From assembly GCA_016182655.1 (NCBI GenBank), contig JACPGB010000008.1, positions 79,962 to 143,961 of the forward strand: a DNA stretch of 64,000 nt. Reading direction: 5' to 3'. Each line of letters begins with the position of its first letter. Within the stretch, counting starts at the first letter, position 1. A model generated the notes under the pieces. It was not told the DNA's origin and made no database searches. It saw only the letters and a program-made list of their open reading frames with translations. This document shows positions 39,653 to 49,349 of this stretch, piece after piece. This DNA is from Deltaproteobacteria bacterium. GTDB taxonomy: Bacteria > Desulfobacterota > GWC2-55-46. A program made the translations under genes and the position numbers.

Positions 39653-42600
39653 TCAATGCGTGACTTCAAACCTCCCGTTGGGTATCTCTCCGAACATCTC
39701 AGGCGAATACAACGCCTCAACCCTGGTCGATGGAAGGTGGAAGGAGCCGCTCTGGTTGAGCCTTACCGTGTACTCCACTGAAAAAACGCCTTTCGGCACG
39801 AACTCATAATATGACCTGAACGATTCAAATGAACGCTCTTCGAAGGCAGGCCATACCCGTCCAGTTTTCCTCTCTCCCGTTGTTGCGATTTTCGAGTCCC
39901 GCCCAAGCCCGCTTCCGAGTATGGCCGCTCCCGCCGGAATAGGATCGTTTATTACTACCCATGTCATGTCTGACTGCGCGTCAACCTCAAGCTTTACTCT
40001 TACTATATCTCCTCTCGACCAACTACCCTTCTGTTTCTGCTCGACCGGGATAAGGGATTTTTTGATCCTGTACCCGCTTGAGAAAGGTTCCTTTAATGGA
40101 ATCGCTGCCAGGCTCTGGACAGTCGCCCAGGGTTTGCCGCTCCCGTCATGGTTGATTACAAGCTCCTCTTTGGTTGAAGGCCATGAGAATGCGATCCCGT
40201 CTTTCTCTTTCTTTGCGCCTTCGTTCCAGTCGATGCTGCCGGTTTTTTCTGATAATCTCGCCCGTGTGATACCGGTTACCGGCTCTTTCTCAAATGCCGC
40301 AGAGAATTTTTCGAGCGCCAGCACCCCCCATGCGTTCGAGACCGTAAGGTCCCATGCGCCTCTCTTTTGCCGGCCCAATGCTCCCCGCACCATCCTGGGC
40401 ATATCCTCTTTCCACTTCTCGGAATCGAGCATAGAAAGGATCAGCTTTACGGAGTTGGTATCGTTCGAGACCATCAGCCACCAGAGGTTGTCCGTGCCCT
40501 CGGTTGAAAAGCCCATCGTAGTGCCCTGAAAATTAAGGCGCGACCTCAATATCTGCTCGGCTTCCTTGAGCCTCTTCTCCCTGTCCGGTATGCCGTCATG
40601 CCTTTTCAGGATATTGTACCAATCGATTGCGGTCGATGTCGGCCAGAGGTTCGGCTCTATCGATATCGAATTTAAAAGCTCGACCTTAAACTTCATTGCC
40701 CGCGAAACCGCTTCTATCGCCATGACCTTCCTGATCGCTAAGTCCGCCGTGGGCATCGATGACCATCTGGTTAGAGACCCTTCCGCGAACCTGTTAAGGG
40801 CGGAGAGCATTTTAGCCTTGACCTCATCGGGGATATCCAACCCGGCCTCGTTCGAAATGGATATGATATAGGAAGTGAGGACTTCGCTCCCCTCTCTCAT
40901 CGACGGGAAGTATTTTGCAAGACCGTTTGAGTCGAGATAGCCTGGCATCTCCGCGACTATCTGCTTCCAGAGGGATTCATCCCTTAGCGCGACCGCGCGT
41001 GAGACCCTCTGCTCCAGACATGTATAAGGATACAATTTCATGTATTCGATAACCCCGCCGAGCCCGTCCGAGAGTTTGGAACGAAGTCCTATATTTATCC
41101 CTCCACGACCCGGAAGAGCGTCTTCAGGCCGCTTTACCGTAAGGCTTAAGTCCTTGTCGAGCTGCGTTATAGTCGCCTGAAAAGTCCTGACAGCCACGGC
41201 AGGCACTACCTTCTGCCTGACCGTGAGCTTATCCATGCTGCCGTCGGCCTCTTTTGCCTCTATCTCATAATCAAGAGATGTTCTGCCAAAAGGCGAGGTG
41301 ACATCCCAGCCCGTCTCCCTGGCCTCTCCCGGAGAAAGTGAGACTGCAATCGGCTTCAAAGGCTCAGGCAGCCCTTTTACACGGCCGGAGAGCTCCACCT
41401 CCATTATGCGATCCGTGGTATTGCGGAGAGTGAACTCGGACCTGAAGCTGTCGCCCTCTCTTACCAGGGGCGCTATGCCTGACAATATGATCAGGTCCTG
41501 CGTGGACCTTACGGATGTGTAGCCGGTCCCGAAGAGGCTCGCTCCGCCGGTGGCTATCGCCACTATTCTAAAACCTGTAATCGAATCGTTGATAGGGACC
41601 TCTACCTCGGCTTCCCCTTTACTGTCGAGCTTGACCCTGCCTTTCCATAACAAAAGGGTATCGAAAAGCTCCCTTGTGGCCTGCTTCCCGCCGCCTCCTC
41701 CCTGGGGCAGGGCCTTCAACCCGAAATGCCTTTTCCCCACGATATGCATCTGGGCGGTTGCCGTATCGATCTCATATCCCCGCCTGCCCATCATGGCCTT
41801 TAAAATCTCCCAGCTGTTGTTAGGCATGAGCTCAAGGAGCCCTTCGTCCACTGCGGCCAGAGCAATTTCGCTGCCCGCCGGAGGGACCTGCCCATACGCT
41901 GTCCTCACGGAAACCTTAACCCTTGCCTTTTCCCTTACCTTGTAGACCTTTCGTTCCGTTGATACATCGACCTTTAATTCATGGGACTTCCAGCCGACAT
42001 TTATCTCGGTGATCCCTAGTTTATAGGCGGGCTTTCCGAGATCGACCATCGCCGTGGGCTGGATTCCGCCGACCCTGCCCCTTACGGCAAGCGCCGATAC
42101 AAAGATATTCGGGCCGTAATTACCTTTTATCGGAATCTCGAGCACAGGCGATTTACCGGAGACCCTTTTTACGATTTTATCAAGGATGCCTTCCCTTTCG
42201 ATTGTGACCAGGACGGTAGCGTCCCTGAAAGGCATCCTTACCTGAAACCTGGCTACCTCGCCAGGCTCGTAGTGTTTCTTTTCAGGCAGAAGATCGATCC
42301 GGTCGCTGTCGCCGACGTCAAACCACCACTGATTCTTTCCCGCTACCCAGATATCCTTGTGTACGAAATCAATATTCCCATCATCGTCTTTTACACTGGC
42401 CTGCAGGATGGCCTGTCCGGAGACCGGGGACCTCCCTTCACAGATAAGGAGCCCTGCCCTGTCTGTTTTACCTTCGCAGAAGGTATCTATCCTCTTAATT
42501 TCCGTAAAGTGCTCATAAGCATAAAACCCGCCGACCAGCCGCTTCCTGTGCGAGTAATTCTTTTGTTCGAATATATCCACCTTGACCGGGGTGTCAGGCG

Positions 42601-45343
42601 CCGGCGCTCCCTTAAGGTCCACGACCCCGACATAGAATTTCATCGACTCCTTTGATGCGGCCCATGATTCAGGCCTTATCCCGACCAGACGCTTAGACGA
42701 CCAGAGAGGTATTCTGGAAGAGACGGTCTGAATCTCGCCGTTCGGGTCCTTGAACTCAAGCTCGGTCAGGACTTCAGCTGGCCCTCTCATCCCTGCAAGC
42801 CCGGATATCATAGTTTTTGCAGACCCGGACCTATCCAGTGTAAGCTCTTCGCTTTTCAATACAAGTTTCTTTTTCTCCTCATCAGTCTCTTCTGAATCGT
42901 CATAGTCGGAAAACCCTCTCCTCCGGGAGAGACCTTCCTTGACAGGGCCGTTCGAGAACTCCAAACCCTCGAACCCTTTGAATTCCGGAAGACGCCTTGG
43001 CTGCACCTGGCTTCTAAACCTTACCTGCGCCCCTCCAGCGCCACCCCCGGCTAAATATGCCACCGCAAGGTCGACGGGTATCTGTGCGGCCTGGACCATT
43101 GTCCCGTCAGGGGGCTTGATGATGCCTTTCATAAGAGGTACACGGAATTCTTCCACCCTGAAAGAGCCCGAATCAAATTGAGGTGAGCTTGAATATCGGT
43201 CAGCAAAGCCATCGGAGCTGCCGGAACCCTTATCGCCGACAAAGAACGTTTGATAATTCCCGAGCTTCGCTTCCCCCGGGATATCCCAGACCGTCTCGGC
43301 TATACCGTTGCCATCCCATTTAAGCGGGAACTCGTAGGTCTGGTCGCTGCCCGAGTGCCTGATGCTCAAAGTCTTCGGGGAAAAAGATTCAGGGACAGAC
43401 ACGCCGTACATGTTATGTCTTCTTAAAAAGTGTTTCATATGCAGGGTCTCTCCGGCACGGAGCAGCGACCTATCAAAGACTGTGTGCGCCATTATTGGCC
43501 AGCTATCGTATTCTTTTGGGAGTTGAAACCTCCATGGCTCTATCCCGTTTGTCCAGCCTGAATGGACAAAGGCCATGTCTTTTGCCAAACGGGCCGTAAC
43601 AAAGAGGCCCCTGCCGTACGCTCCGTTGCCGCAGTTAGGGACTGCGCTCTCCACGGGCAATCTGCCCAGATCAGCGATACCGTTCGAATCGGTTTTGCCT
43701 TTCCACAATATTTTCCCGGCACAGTCCTTCACATCGACCATAGCCCCATTTACGGGCCTGCCGGTATCAAGGGCCGTAACCCAGGCGATGGAAGATTCCC
43801 TGCCCCATTTAAAATGGACGGACAGATTCGTGACCAGCACGGTAGCCGGGACAAACACAGGCTCTGGTCTTCCAAGGAGCGATGAGCCAAGTATGGCGCT
43901 TTCGACCTCGACGACATAGAAACCAGACTCCTTGAACTGTATCCCTATGACCTCAAACGCCCTTGCTCCGCCCGGTTTTGGAATGGAAAGCTTTTTTGCA
44001 CTGCTCTTCTCCTGATTGCTGAAAACAGATGACCCCCTGTCTTCTTCATCGTTATACATGTACATCCTATTCAGCCATGAGACTATCTCGTTCTCATTCC
44101 CCTTTTTAAGGGAATCGACCTTTAAGATCTGCCCGGTATAACTTTCAAGGATGTTTTTGATCTTCCCTATGCCGCCACTGCCGGGCTTAACTATCCGCGC
44201 CAGAACCTCGGGCTCGATATTCCTGACTGTAAGGGGAAGGGCCGGCTGGGCATTAAGCTCAAGTATCCCGAAGCGCGCGGCGAATTTGGCCAGGGGCGGG
44301 TATTTATCGGTGCTGACTTTTAACGGGAATTTATCCTTGTTTATAAGTTTTCTGCCGCCTTCGTCGTTGATTTCCTCAGGGAGTTCCACCATGAAATCCG
44401 TATTCTCAGGGAACGGGGCCTTAAAATAGACCGAGTTTACGACTATATCGCCGTTTTCGGCCTGCTCTTCAGGCTTTAAAGCCTGGTTTTTCGGGCCTCT
44501 TAAAATTATCTTCCCAGCCTGTTTCCACGAAACCGGCGCTGAAAAACTTACCTCCATCTGCGAGATAGGGATGCAGCCTGCCTGAGGGCTCTCCCTCTCG
44601 CAGTGGAACTCTACGGTAAAAGGCTTTCTCGATTTATAATTAAATCTCTGCTCAGCATCTGTCGGTACGCCGCTCTTCGATAAAATATCTTTTCCCCAGA
44701 CCAGGGTCACCGCTGAATCATTCGGGAACCTTTGCCTTGATTGGAGGATTATGAACGGCCCTTGCTTCTTCCTGCCCCTTAATCTGCTGATTTGCTGTTT
44801 AAGCTCCCCTGAAATAATATTCACGCCGATGCGTTCATTGATACCCTCTACCAAAAAGAACACATTTGAGAGGACCGATTCTTCGGAGACTTCCGAGTCA
44901 AGCTCTATTAAAAAAGCGTTATCTTCAGCTATGCTGTTTGAGCCTGCGTACGGAGATATAGATCTGACGGCGGGGCCTCCCGTTGAAAAAAAGAATTTTT
45001 TCCGCCCCTGTATCTCCTTTCCTGCCAATGTCCTGGTGTCGGGTTTAAGTGTGAACTCACAGATAATCCCGGCAGGCAAATCCCTTTCAAAGTCATAGAC
45101 CCAGTTCTTCCCATCCGCCCATCTCTCGGAACCTTTCTCAGTGCAGCTGATATCAAACGGCTCAACAAGGGCGGGGGAGCCGAAGGGGACCATCTGTTCC
45201 GAAAACCTTACGCTCACCTGTCGAACCCCTTTCACGACCCCTTCGGGGGAAAACATCTCAACGTGAGGACCTTCTTCGGCATGGAGCAGGCTTGATGACA
45301 ACAACACCAAAAGGATCAGTAAGACCCGCAGTTTGAATTTCAT
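39653..45343 (-). CDS. Bacterial alpha-2-macroglobulin (thioester protease trap)
   Basis: A 1,896-residue exported protein with a Sec signal (about 1-22) but no lipobox Cys, unlike E. coli YfhM, so it should be periplasmic, or anchored some other way. Domains in order: N-terminal macroglobulin-like repeats (to about 650), MG2 block with YDSWPIMAHTVFDRSLLRAGETLH, a further region to about 1,200, the A2M domain (about 1,235-1,330), then the thioester domain with the CLEQ motif at C1442. The CxEQ thioester traps attacking proteases. Its partner PBP1C repairs the wall, and the two are thought to act together in defence of the envelope (established for the family). The protein is about 240 residues longer than typical YfhM. 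Confidence 0.93.
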   Translation of the reverse strand: MKFKLRVLLILLVLLSSSLLHAEEGPHVEMFSPEGVVKGVRQVSVRFSEQMVPFGSPALVEPFDISCTEKGSERWADGKNWVYDFERDLPAGIICEFTLKPDTRTLAGKEIQGRKKFFFSTGGPAVRSISPYAGSNSIAEDNAFLIELDSEVSEESVLSNVFFLVEGINERIGVNIISGELKQQISRLRGRKKQGPFIILQSRQRFPNDSAVTLVWGKDILSKSGVPTDAEQRFNYKSRKPFTVEFHCERESPQAGCIPISQMEVSFSAPVSWKQAGKIILRGPKNQALKPEEQAENGDIVVNSVYFKAPFPENTDFMVELPEEINDEGGRKLINKDKFPLKVSTDKYPPLAKFAARFGILELNAQPALPLTVRNIEPEVLARIVKPGSGGIGKIKNILESYTGQILKVDSLKKGNENEIVSWLNRMYMYNDEEDRGSSVFSNQEKSSAKKLSIPKPGGARAFEVIGIQFKESGFYVVEVESAILGSSLLGRPEPVFVPATVLVTNLSVHFKWGRESSIAWVTALDTGRPVNGAMVDVKDCAGKILWKGKTDSNGIADLGRLPVESAVPNCGNGAYGRGLFVTARLAKDMAFVHSGWTNGIEPWRFQLPKEYDSWPIMAHTVFDRSLLRAGETLHMKHFLRRHNMYGVSVPESFSPKTLSIRHSGSDQTYEFPLKWDGNGIAETVWDIPGEAKLGNYQTFFVGDKGSGSSDGFADRYSSSPQFDSGSFRVEEFRVPLMKGIIKPPDGTMVQAAQIPVDLAVAYLAGGGAGGAQVRFRSQVQPRRLPEFKGFEGLEFSNGPVKEGLSRRRGFSDYDDSEETDEEKKKLVLKSEELTLDRSGSAKTMISGLAGMRGPAEVLTELEFKDPNGEIQTVSSRIPLWSSKRLVGIRPESWAASKESMKFYVGVVDLKGAPAPDTPVKVDIFEQKNYSHRKRLVGGFYAYEHFTEIKRIDTFCEGKTDRAGLLICEGRSPVSGQAILQASVKDDDGNIDFVHKDIWVAGKNQWWFDVGDSDRIDLLPEKKHYEPGEVARFQVRMPFRDATVLVTIEREGILDKIVKRVSGKSPVLEIPIKGNYGPNIFVSALAVRGRVGGIQPTAMVDLGKPAYKLGITEINVGWKSHELKVDVSTERKVYKVREKARVKVSVRTAYGQVPPAGSEIALAAVDEGLLELMPNNSWEILKAMMGRRGYEIDTATAQMHIVGKRHFGLKALPQGGGGGKQATRELFDTLLLWKGRVKLDSKGEAEVEVPINDSITGFRIVAIATGGASLFGTGYTSVRSTQDLIILSGIAPLVREGDSFRSEFTLRNTTDRIMEVELSGRVKGLPEPLKPIAVSLSPGEARETGWDVTSPFGRTSLDYEIEAKEADGSMDKLTVRQKVVPAVAVRTFQATITQLDKDLSLTVKRPEDALPGRGGINIGLRSKLSDGLGGVIEYMKLYPYTCLEQRVSRAVALRDESLWKQIVAEMPGYLDSNGLAKYFPSMREGSEVLTSYIISISNEAGLDIPDEVKAKMLSALNRFAEGSLTRWSSMPTADLAIRKVMAIEAVSRAMKFKVELLNSISIEPNLWPTSTAIDWYNILKRHDGIPDREKRLKEAEQILRSRLNFQGTTMGFSTEGTDNLWWLMVSNDTNSVKLILSMLDSEKWKEDMPRMVRGALGRQKRGAWDLTVSNAWGVLALEKFSAAFEKEPVTGITRARLSEKTGSIDWNEGAKKEKDGIAFSWPSTKEELVINHDGSGKPWATVQSLAAIPLKEPFSSGYRIKKSLIPVEQKQKGSWSRGDIVRVKLEVDAQSDMTWVVINDPIPAGAAILGSGLGRDSKIATTGERKTGRVWPAFEERSFESFRSYYEFVPKGVFSVEYTVRLNQSGSFHLPSTRVEALYSPEMFGEIPNGRFEVTH

Positions 45344-45435
45344 CCGGCCTCCATAGTAAAAAGGAAAACAGTTATTCCTACACTGCTACAAGCCTCTGCC
45401 GCAAATACATCTATCACAAGCACGATATTGCCCTA

Positions 45436-45753
45436 TTAGAACCCTCTACTTAGTCTGAATTCAAACCGGCCGCTCTTTAAGTCCTTATATTTCGGCTCGG
45501 CGGTGACAAGCTTTGAGCCTTTAATCGCATCGAGCAATGCCTGCCTATCGATTGTAACCGTATTCGCTTCCATTTTACCGATATAGCTCCAGCTGTTTTC
45601 GCCAGTTTTACAATTATTGCCGGTTGCTTTATCAAACAGGAGAATTGCTCTTAAAGGCATTCCCGAGGGGACGAATATATATTCCTTCTCCGCATCTTCG
45701 TCCATATCCAGGTCAAAAATCACACAGTCTTTTTTTCTGGCGCATACAGACAA
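45436..45753 (-). CDS. Small protein of unknown function, possibly 5'-truncated
   Basis: A 105-residue frame with CVIFDLDMDEDAEKEYIFVP and a middle part with KATGNNCKTGENSWSYIGKM. It has no signal peptide and no good ribosome site, and it begins close to the transposase remnant at 45848, so the 5' end may be lost. Not recognised. It precedes the alpha-2-macroglobulin gene by 92 nt on the same strand. Confidence 0.4.
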   Translation of the reverse strand: MSVCARKKDCVIFDLDMDEDAEKEYIFVPSGMPLRAILLFDKATGNNCKTGENSWSYIGKMEANTVTIDRQALLDAIKGSKLVTAEPKYKDLKSGRFEFRLSRGF

Positions 45754-45847
45754 GGCATCGCCGTCATATGAAAGGTCTGTTTTTCCTTATATGCCCTGAA
45801 CGATATTTGCGTTTACAGTAGGTCTCCCGGTTAAGGCACTTCTGAGT

Positions 45848-46329
45848 TTACATCACCGCCTCCTTTTCCTCCATAGGATTTTCATAGACGTACTTTTGAT
45901 AGAGCTCCATGCCATCTAAAAAGGTCTGCAACGGGGTACGCCCCTGGCAGTACCGGCCCTGGTTGGTGCGCTCGGCGTTATACAGGCCATGAAGGCATCG
46001 AGGTCGGCCTGTATCTCCTCGATTGTCTTGTAGAGCTTCTTACGGAAGGCGACCTTGTAGAACTCCTCCTGCACCGTCTGGTTGAGCCTCTCCACACACC
46101 CGTTGGTCTGGGGATGCCGGGGCTTCGTCGTCGTATGCTCGACCCCGTTCAGGTGCAGGAAGAGCTCGTAGGAATGGGTGTCGGTTCTACCGCAGTACTC
46201 AGGGCCGCGGTCTGTCAGGATGCGAAGGATGTTTATTCCGTGCTCGTCGTAAAAGGGCAGGACTTTGTCATTTAAAAAGTCGGCTGGGATATACAATACC
46301 TCTGAACATCCTTTCATAAGCGCTTGCAA
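45848..46329 (-). pseudogene. DDE transposase remnant (IS481/IS3-type)
   Basis: The frame contains the end of an rve transposase: ILRILTDRGPEYCGR, NGVEHTTTKPRHPQTNGCVERLNQ (the ExxN-type catalytic end) and EFYKVAFRKKLYKTIEEIQ. Near 45990 a one-base shift moves the frame from FMACITPS to LYNAERTNQGRYCQGRTPLQ, and it then reads on to a stop at 45848-45850. The 5' half, with the first catalytic Asp, is missing beyond about 46290. A dead, truncated insertion sequence inside the island. Confidence 0.85.
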
Positions 46330-46369
46330 ACTACGGGAGCTATCGGATGGAATGAGGGTGTCGTGGCTT

Positions 46370-46511
46370 GGTCGTGGGCAAGAGCGGTTATGACAGCCTT
46401 CGGCACATGATTCTCAAAGTCGAGATACGTATCTTTGAGAAGCCACATGATTATTTCAGCCACTTTATAGGAATGTTCCTTGAGCGATACATGTGCGAGG
46501 TAGTCCCGCAC
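46370..46511 (-). pseudogene. Possible N-terminal fragment of an HD-domain hydrolase
   Basis: From ATG at 46511 the frame reads MRDYLAHVSLKEHSYKVAEI and then ends its similarity at AVITALAHD. The spacing H...VAEI...AVITALAHD resembles the metal-binding His and HD of HD-domain proteins. The frame then runs into unrelated sequence next to the transposase remnant. Low confidence. Confidence 0.35.
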
Positions 46512-47097
46512 GAGATGAAGCTCAAAGGATTCTGTATCCTTTGAACACAGGGATGAGGAGGGGAGAGATCCTTGGCCTTGAATGGAACCGCCATGTGGAC
46601 TTAAGGCACGACTTCATCCTTCTCGACCAGACCAAGAACGGTGGGCGGAGAGAAATACCCATAAACCAGACGCTCCGTTCAACTCTTCAGGGCCTTGTGC
46701 GCCACATCAAGAGTCCCCATGTCTTCACTGACCTGGAAGGCAAGAGGTTCAAGGAAGTGAAAAAATCCTTCCGAACGGCCTGCAAGAGGGCGGTGATTGA
46801 AAGATGCCCAAAGTGCTCATACGAGGGCCAAAAGACCGATTTAGAGACTCCGGGCAACTGCATCCTTTGTGGAACCCGGTTGGAGCGCAGGTGCATCGCG
46901 GACTTCAGCTTCCACGACCTCCGTCACACCGCCGCAAGCCATTGGATATTGGCCGGCGTGGACATCGTGACGATTAAGGAGATCCTCGGGCATAAGACCA
47001 TGACCATGGCTCCGGTACGCGCACCTTGCGCCGTCCCACAAGAAAAAGGCTGTTGAGGCGCTTGAAAACGGTTACGTTTTGGTTACGGTCAAAGAAA

Positions 47098-47211
<114 letters not shown>

Positions 47212-47287
47212 AAGAAAACCTGATTTTTATACGCAGGATGTGCCACCCAACAACACCCGCCCCGACAAACCCTTCCCCTCCGGCAAA

Positions 47288-47363
47288 TGGCGCGCCTGAG
47301 AGGATTCGAACCTCCGACCCTCGGCTTCGGAGGCCGATGCTCTATCCACTGAGCTACAGGCGC
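47288..47363 (-). tRNA. tRNA-Arg (CCG)
   Basis: 76 nt with CCA encoded. Acceptor arms GCGCCTG / CAGGCGC, D arm GCTC AGTGGATA GAGC, anticodon stem TCGGC / GCCGA with loop CTCCGAA (anticodon CCG), T arm GGAGG TTCGAAT CCTCT. It lies 76 nt upstream of tRNA-Lys on the same strand, probably in one transcript. Confidence 0.95.
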
Positions 47364-47519
47364 AAAAACCGAATCTATTAAAGTTACAGAATTAGGGGAG
47401 GTTTGTCAAGAGGAAATGGGGGAGGAACGCAAACCGCGCCATATTTCGGAACGAGCGTCCTCGAAAAGGCCGGGGACGCTCGCCGTGCCTGCGACAGGCT
47501 TTTAAGCCCTGCCAGGCGA

Positions 47520-47870
47520 CTAAAAGACCATCACCTGCCCGCCCTCGGCCACCCACCTGGCGAGGTCTATGGTCTTTCCTACGACGACCCCATCGATGAA
47601 GTCCTCTTGCGTCAGCCCGCGCGCCGAGGTGCAGGTGAGGCACGAGCGGACCTCCACGCCCTTTTCCACGAGTCCCTTCATCATCTCGCCTATGTTGTAG
47701 TAGCCCTTCGGCGGGTTCTGCCCCTTCTTGGCGCCGGTCACGCTGTCTCCGTAGAGGAATATCCGCACCTGGCTCCCGACCGAGAGAAGCGCCTGCGAGA
47801 GGCGTAGAGCGTTCCATACTTTTTCGTTCCCGTAAGGGGCGTCCTGAAGGACTATCGTCACCATGCCCAT
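47520..47870 (-). CDS. DsrE/DsrF-family protein
   Basis: A 116-residue cytoplasmic protein, MGMVTIVLQDAPYGNEKVWNALRLSQALL..., with the DsrE-fold layout: a sulfur-carrier-type region with VRSCLTCTSARGLTQEDFI (two close Cys, one in the DsrE active position) and the C-terminal strand LARWVAEGGQVMVF. GGAGCC lies 4 nt before ATG. DsrE-like proteins move sulfur in tRNA thiolation or sulfur oxidation; no dsr gene is near, so a general role is more likely. Confidence 0.85.
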   Translation of the reverse strand: MGMVTIVLQDAPYGNEKVWNALRLSQALLSVGSQVRIFLYGDSVTGAKKGQNPPKGYYNIGEMMKGLVEKGVEVRSCLTCTSARGLTQEDFIDGVVVGKTIDLARWVAEGGQVMVF

Positions 47871-48003
47871 ATAAGGCTCCTTTCGACTCTTGATAGTTAT
47901 ATGATTGCGAAATCATGCAACTTTGTCAACACAATTCTCGCCCCCGCCCTCTTTACAAACAGGCCGGGGTGCTGTTAGAATGGGATTTTTCAAGGAGGGA
48001 GCC

Positions 48004-48375
48004 ATGGCAGACAGGAAAAAATACGGTGCGCGCGCGGTACAAAAGGCACGGCTCGTCGCGTGGGAGAACTCGAACCCGGAGAGGGACTACGAGATAGAGA
48101 TATCGTACCCGGAGTTCACGTGTTTATGCCCCCGCTCCGGATACCCGGACTTCGCCACAATCAGGCTCGTCTACACGCCGGACAAGTCGGTAGTGGAGTT
48201 GAAATCGCTTAAGCTCTATCTCAACTCATTCAGGGACAAGGCCGTCTCGCACGAGTCGGTCACGAACCTGATTTTCAGCGAGCTCGATAGATTGCTAAAA
48301 CCCCGGAGGATGGAGGTCGTAGGAGACTTCAATGTGAGGGGGAATGTGAAGACGATAATACGGGTGGCGAAGTAG
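48004..48375 (+). CDS. queF: NADPH-dependent 7-cyano-7-deazaguanine reductase (QueF, short type)
   Basis: A 123-residue protein. ATG 48004 has AAGGAGGGAG just before it. QueF landmarks: the nucleophile region [16 protein letters not shown] (C42, D49) and the NADPH motif [22 protein letters not shown]. It is the single-domain (type I) form. QueF reduces preQ0 to preQ1 in queuosine synthesis. No preQ1 riboswitch pattern was seen in the short leader. Confidence 0.92.
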   Translation: MADRKKYGARAVQKARLVAWENSNPERDYEIEISYPEFTCLCPRSGYPDFATIRLVYTPDKSVVELKSLKLYLNSFRDKAVSHESVTNLIFSELDRLLKPRRMEVVGDFNVRGNVKTIIRVAK

Positions 48376-48380
48376 AAGGG

Positions 48381-48462
48381 TTGTCATTGAGAGCGAAGCA
48401 TCTCATCTTTTAATGATATATAAGCCTTGAGATTGCTTCGTCGCTGGCTCCTCGCAATGACA
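48381..48462. repeat. TTGTCATTGxGAGCGAAGC inverted-repeat element
   Basis: TTGTCATTGAGAGCGAAGC at one end and CTCGCAATGACAG at the other form terminal inverted repeats around about 35 bp. Half of a similar element lies at 57650-57681. This is a common REP/MITE-like type. Confidence 0.65.
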
Positions 48463-48543
48463 GTTAATAGTTCAGGATACAACCCCCTGCACCGCAAGAA
48501 GTCTTTTTGTTGGGCTTCGCTACGCGGAGCACAACCTGCCCCA

Positions 48544-48966
48544 CTAATCCCTTACCTCCATCTCCGGGTTCCACACCACTTCCCACAGGTGTCCGTCAGG
48601 GTCCTGGAAGTACCCGGCGTAGCCTCCCCAGAAGGTCTTTCCCGCGGGCTTGATTATCTTCGCCCCGGCCCTTTTCGCCTGCGCCATGACCTCGTCGACC
48701 TCATTTTTGCTCCCGACATTGTGGCCGATAGTGAGCTCCGTGGCGCTACGGGCGGTCTTCGGTATGCCCGTGTCATGGGCGATGTCGTCGCGAGGCCAGA
48801 TAGCAAGCTTCAACCCTGACTGCAAGTCGAAGAACGCGACTGCCCCGTGCTCGAACTCTTTCCCGATGATACCTTCCGTCGGGAGCCCGAGCCCGTCACG
48901 ATAGAACGCAAGCGACCTTTCGAGGTCGTCCACGCCCAGAGTGATAACTGTAATGCGCGGCTTCAT
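48544..48966 (-). CDS. VOC-family (glyoxalase/dioxygenase fold) protein
   Basis: A 140-residue protein with both beta-alpha-beta-beta-beta modules of the VOC fold: ITVITLGVDDLERSLAFYRDGLGLPT, then FEHGAVAFFDL, and the second module ending KTFWGGYAGYFQDPDGHLWEVVWNP. Likely metal ligands are H (ELTIGHN) and E (LWEV). Substrate unknown. Single gene. Confidence 0.88.
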   Translation of the reverse strand: MKPRITVITLGVDDLERSLAFYRDGLGLPTEGIIGKEFEHGAVAFFDLQSGLKLAIWPRDDIAHDTGIPKTARSATELTIGHNVGSKNEVDEVMAQAKRAGAKIIKPAGKTFWGGYAGYFQDPDGHLWEVVWNPEMEVRD

Positions 48967-49349
48967 ATTTCCACTTTATCAAACCAGGGCCGGTTGTCAA
49001 ATGCGGACGCCTTGATCCGTTTAGCCCCGCAATATAAACACATCAAATACAAAGGCCCGGGTCTTTCGACCCGGGCCTTTAAGGGCGCCGTGCGATAGGC
49101 AGGCTTGGGGACAGCCTTTTAAGGGGCCGTCCTGAGGTATTGCATTATTGAGGACTTCATAAGAAGAGTTCCTTTTATGATGAACGGCACTTGCAAGCGC
49201 CCGGCACCCTCGTGGGTGGACCGCAGGAACTACCCGGATGGACGGACTCCCGGTCCGGGCTTTTGAATATTCAGGGGTGAAATTTAAATCATGATACTCC
49301 TTAAGTTTGGGCAATGGAAGAAAAAAAGGGGCGAGTGACGATAGTTATA
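48967..49349. other. 383-bp intergenic region with clustered stem-loops
   Basis: Contains the terminator at 49051-49080 and, at 49082-49300, a run of stem-loops on the minus strand: GGACGGCC/GGCTGTCC, CATAA/TTATG, GGCGCTTGCAAGTGCC, CACCC/GGGTG and GGACCGGGAGTCC. This looks like a structured RNA, but it fits no family that I can name. It lies downstream of the cobD gene, so it could also be the 3' end of that transcript. Confidence 0.4.
49051..49080. terminator. GC-rich intrinsic terminator
   Basis: AAAGGCCCGGGTC / GACCCGGGCCTTT with a 4-nt loop; a T-containing tail (GTATTTGATG) follows on the minus strand. Terminates the cobalamin operon or the structured region upstream of it. Confidence 0.7.

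Noticed and set aside
49082..49300. T-box riboswitch on the plus strand (GGGTGGACCGC)
   Set aside because: One base is missing from the T-box consensus, and no plus-strand aminoacyl or amino-acid gene follows within 6 kb.
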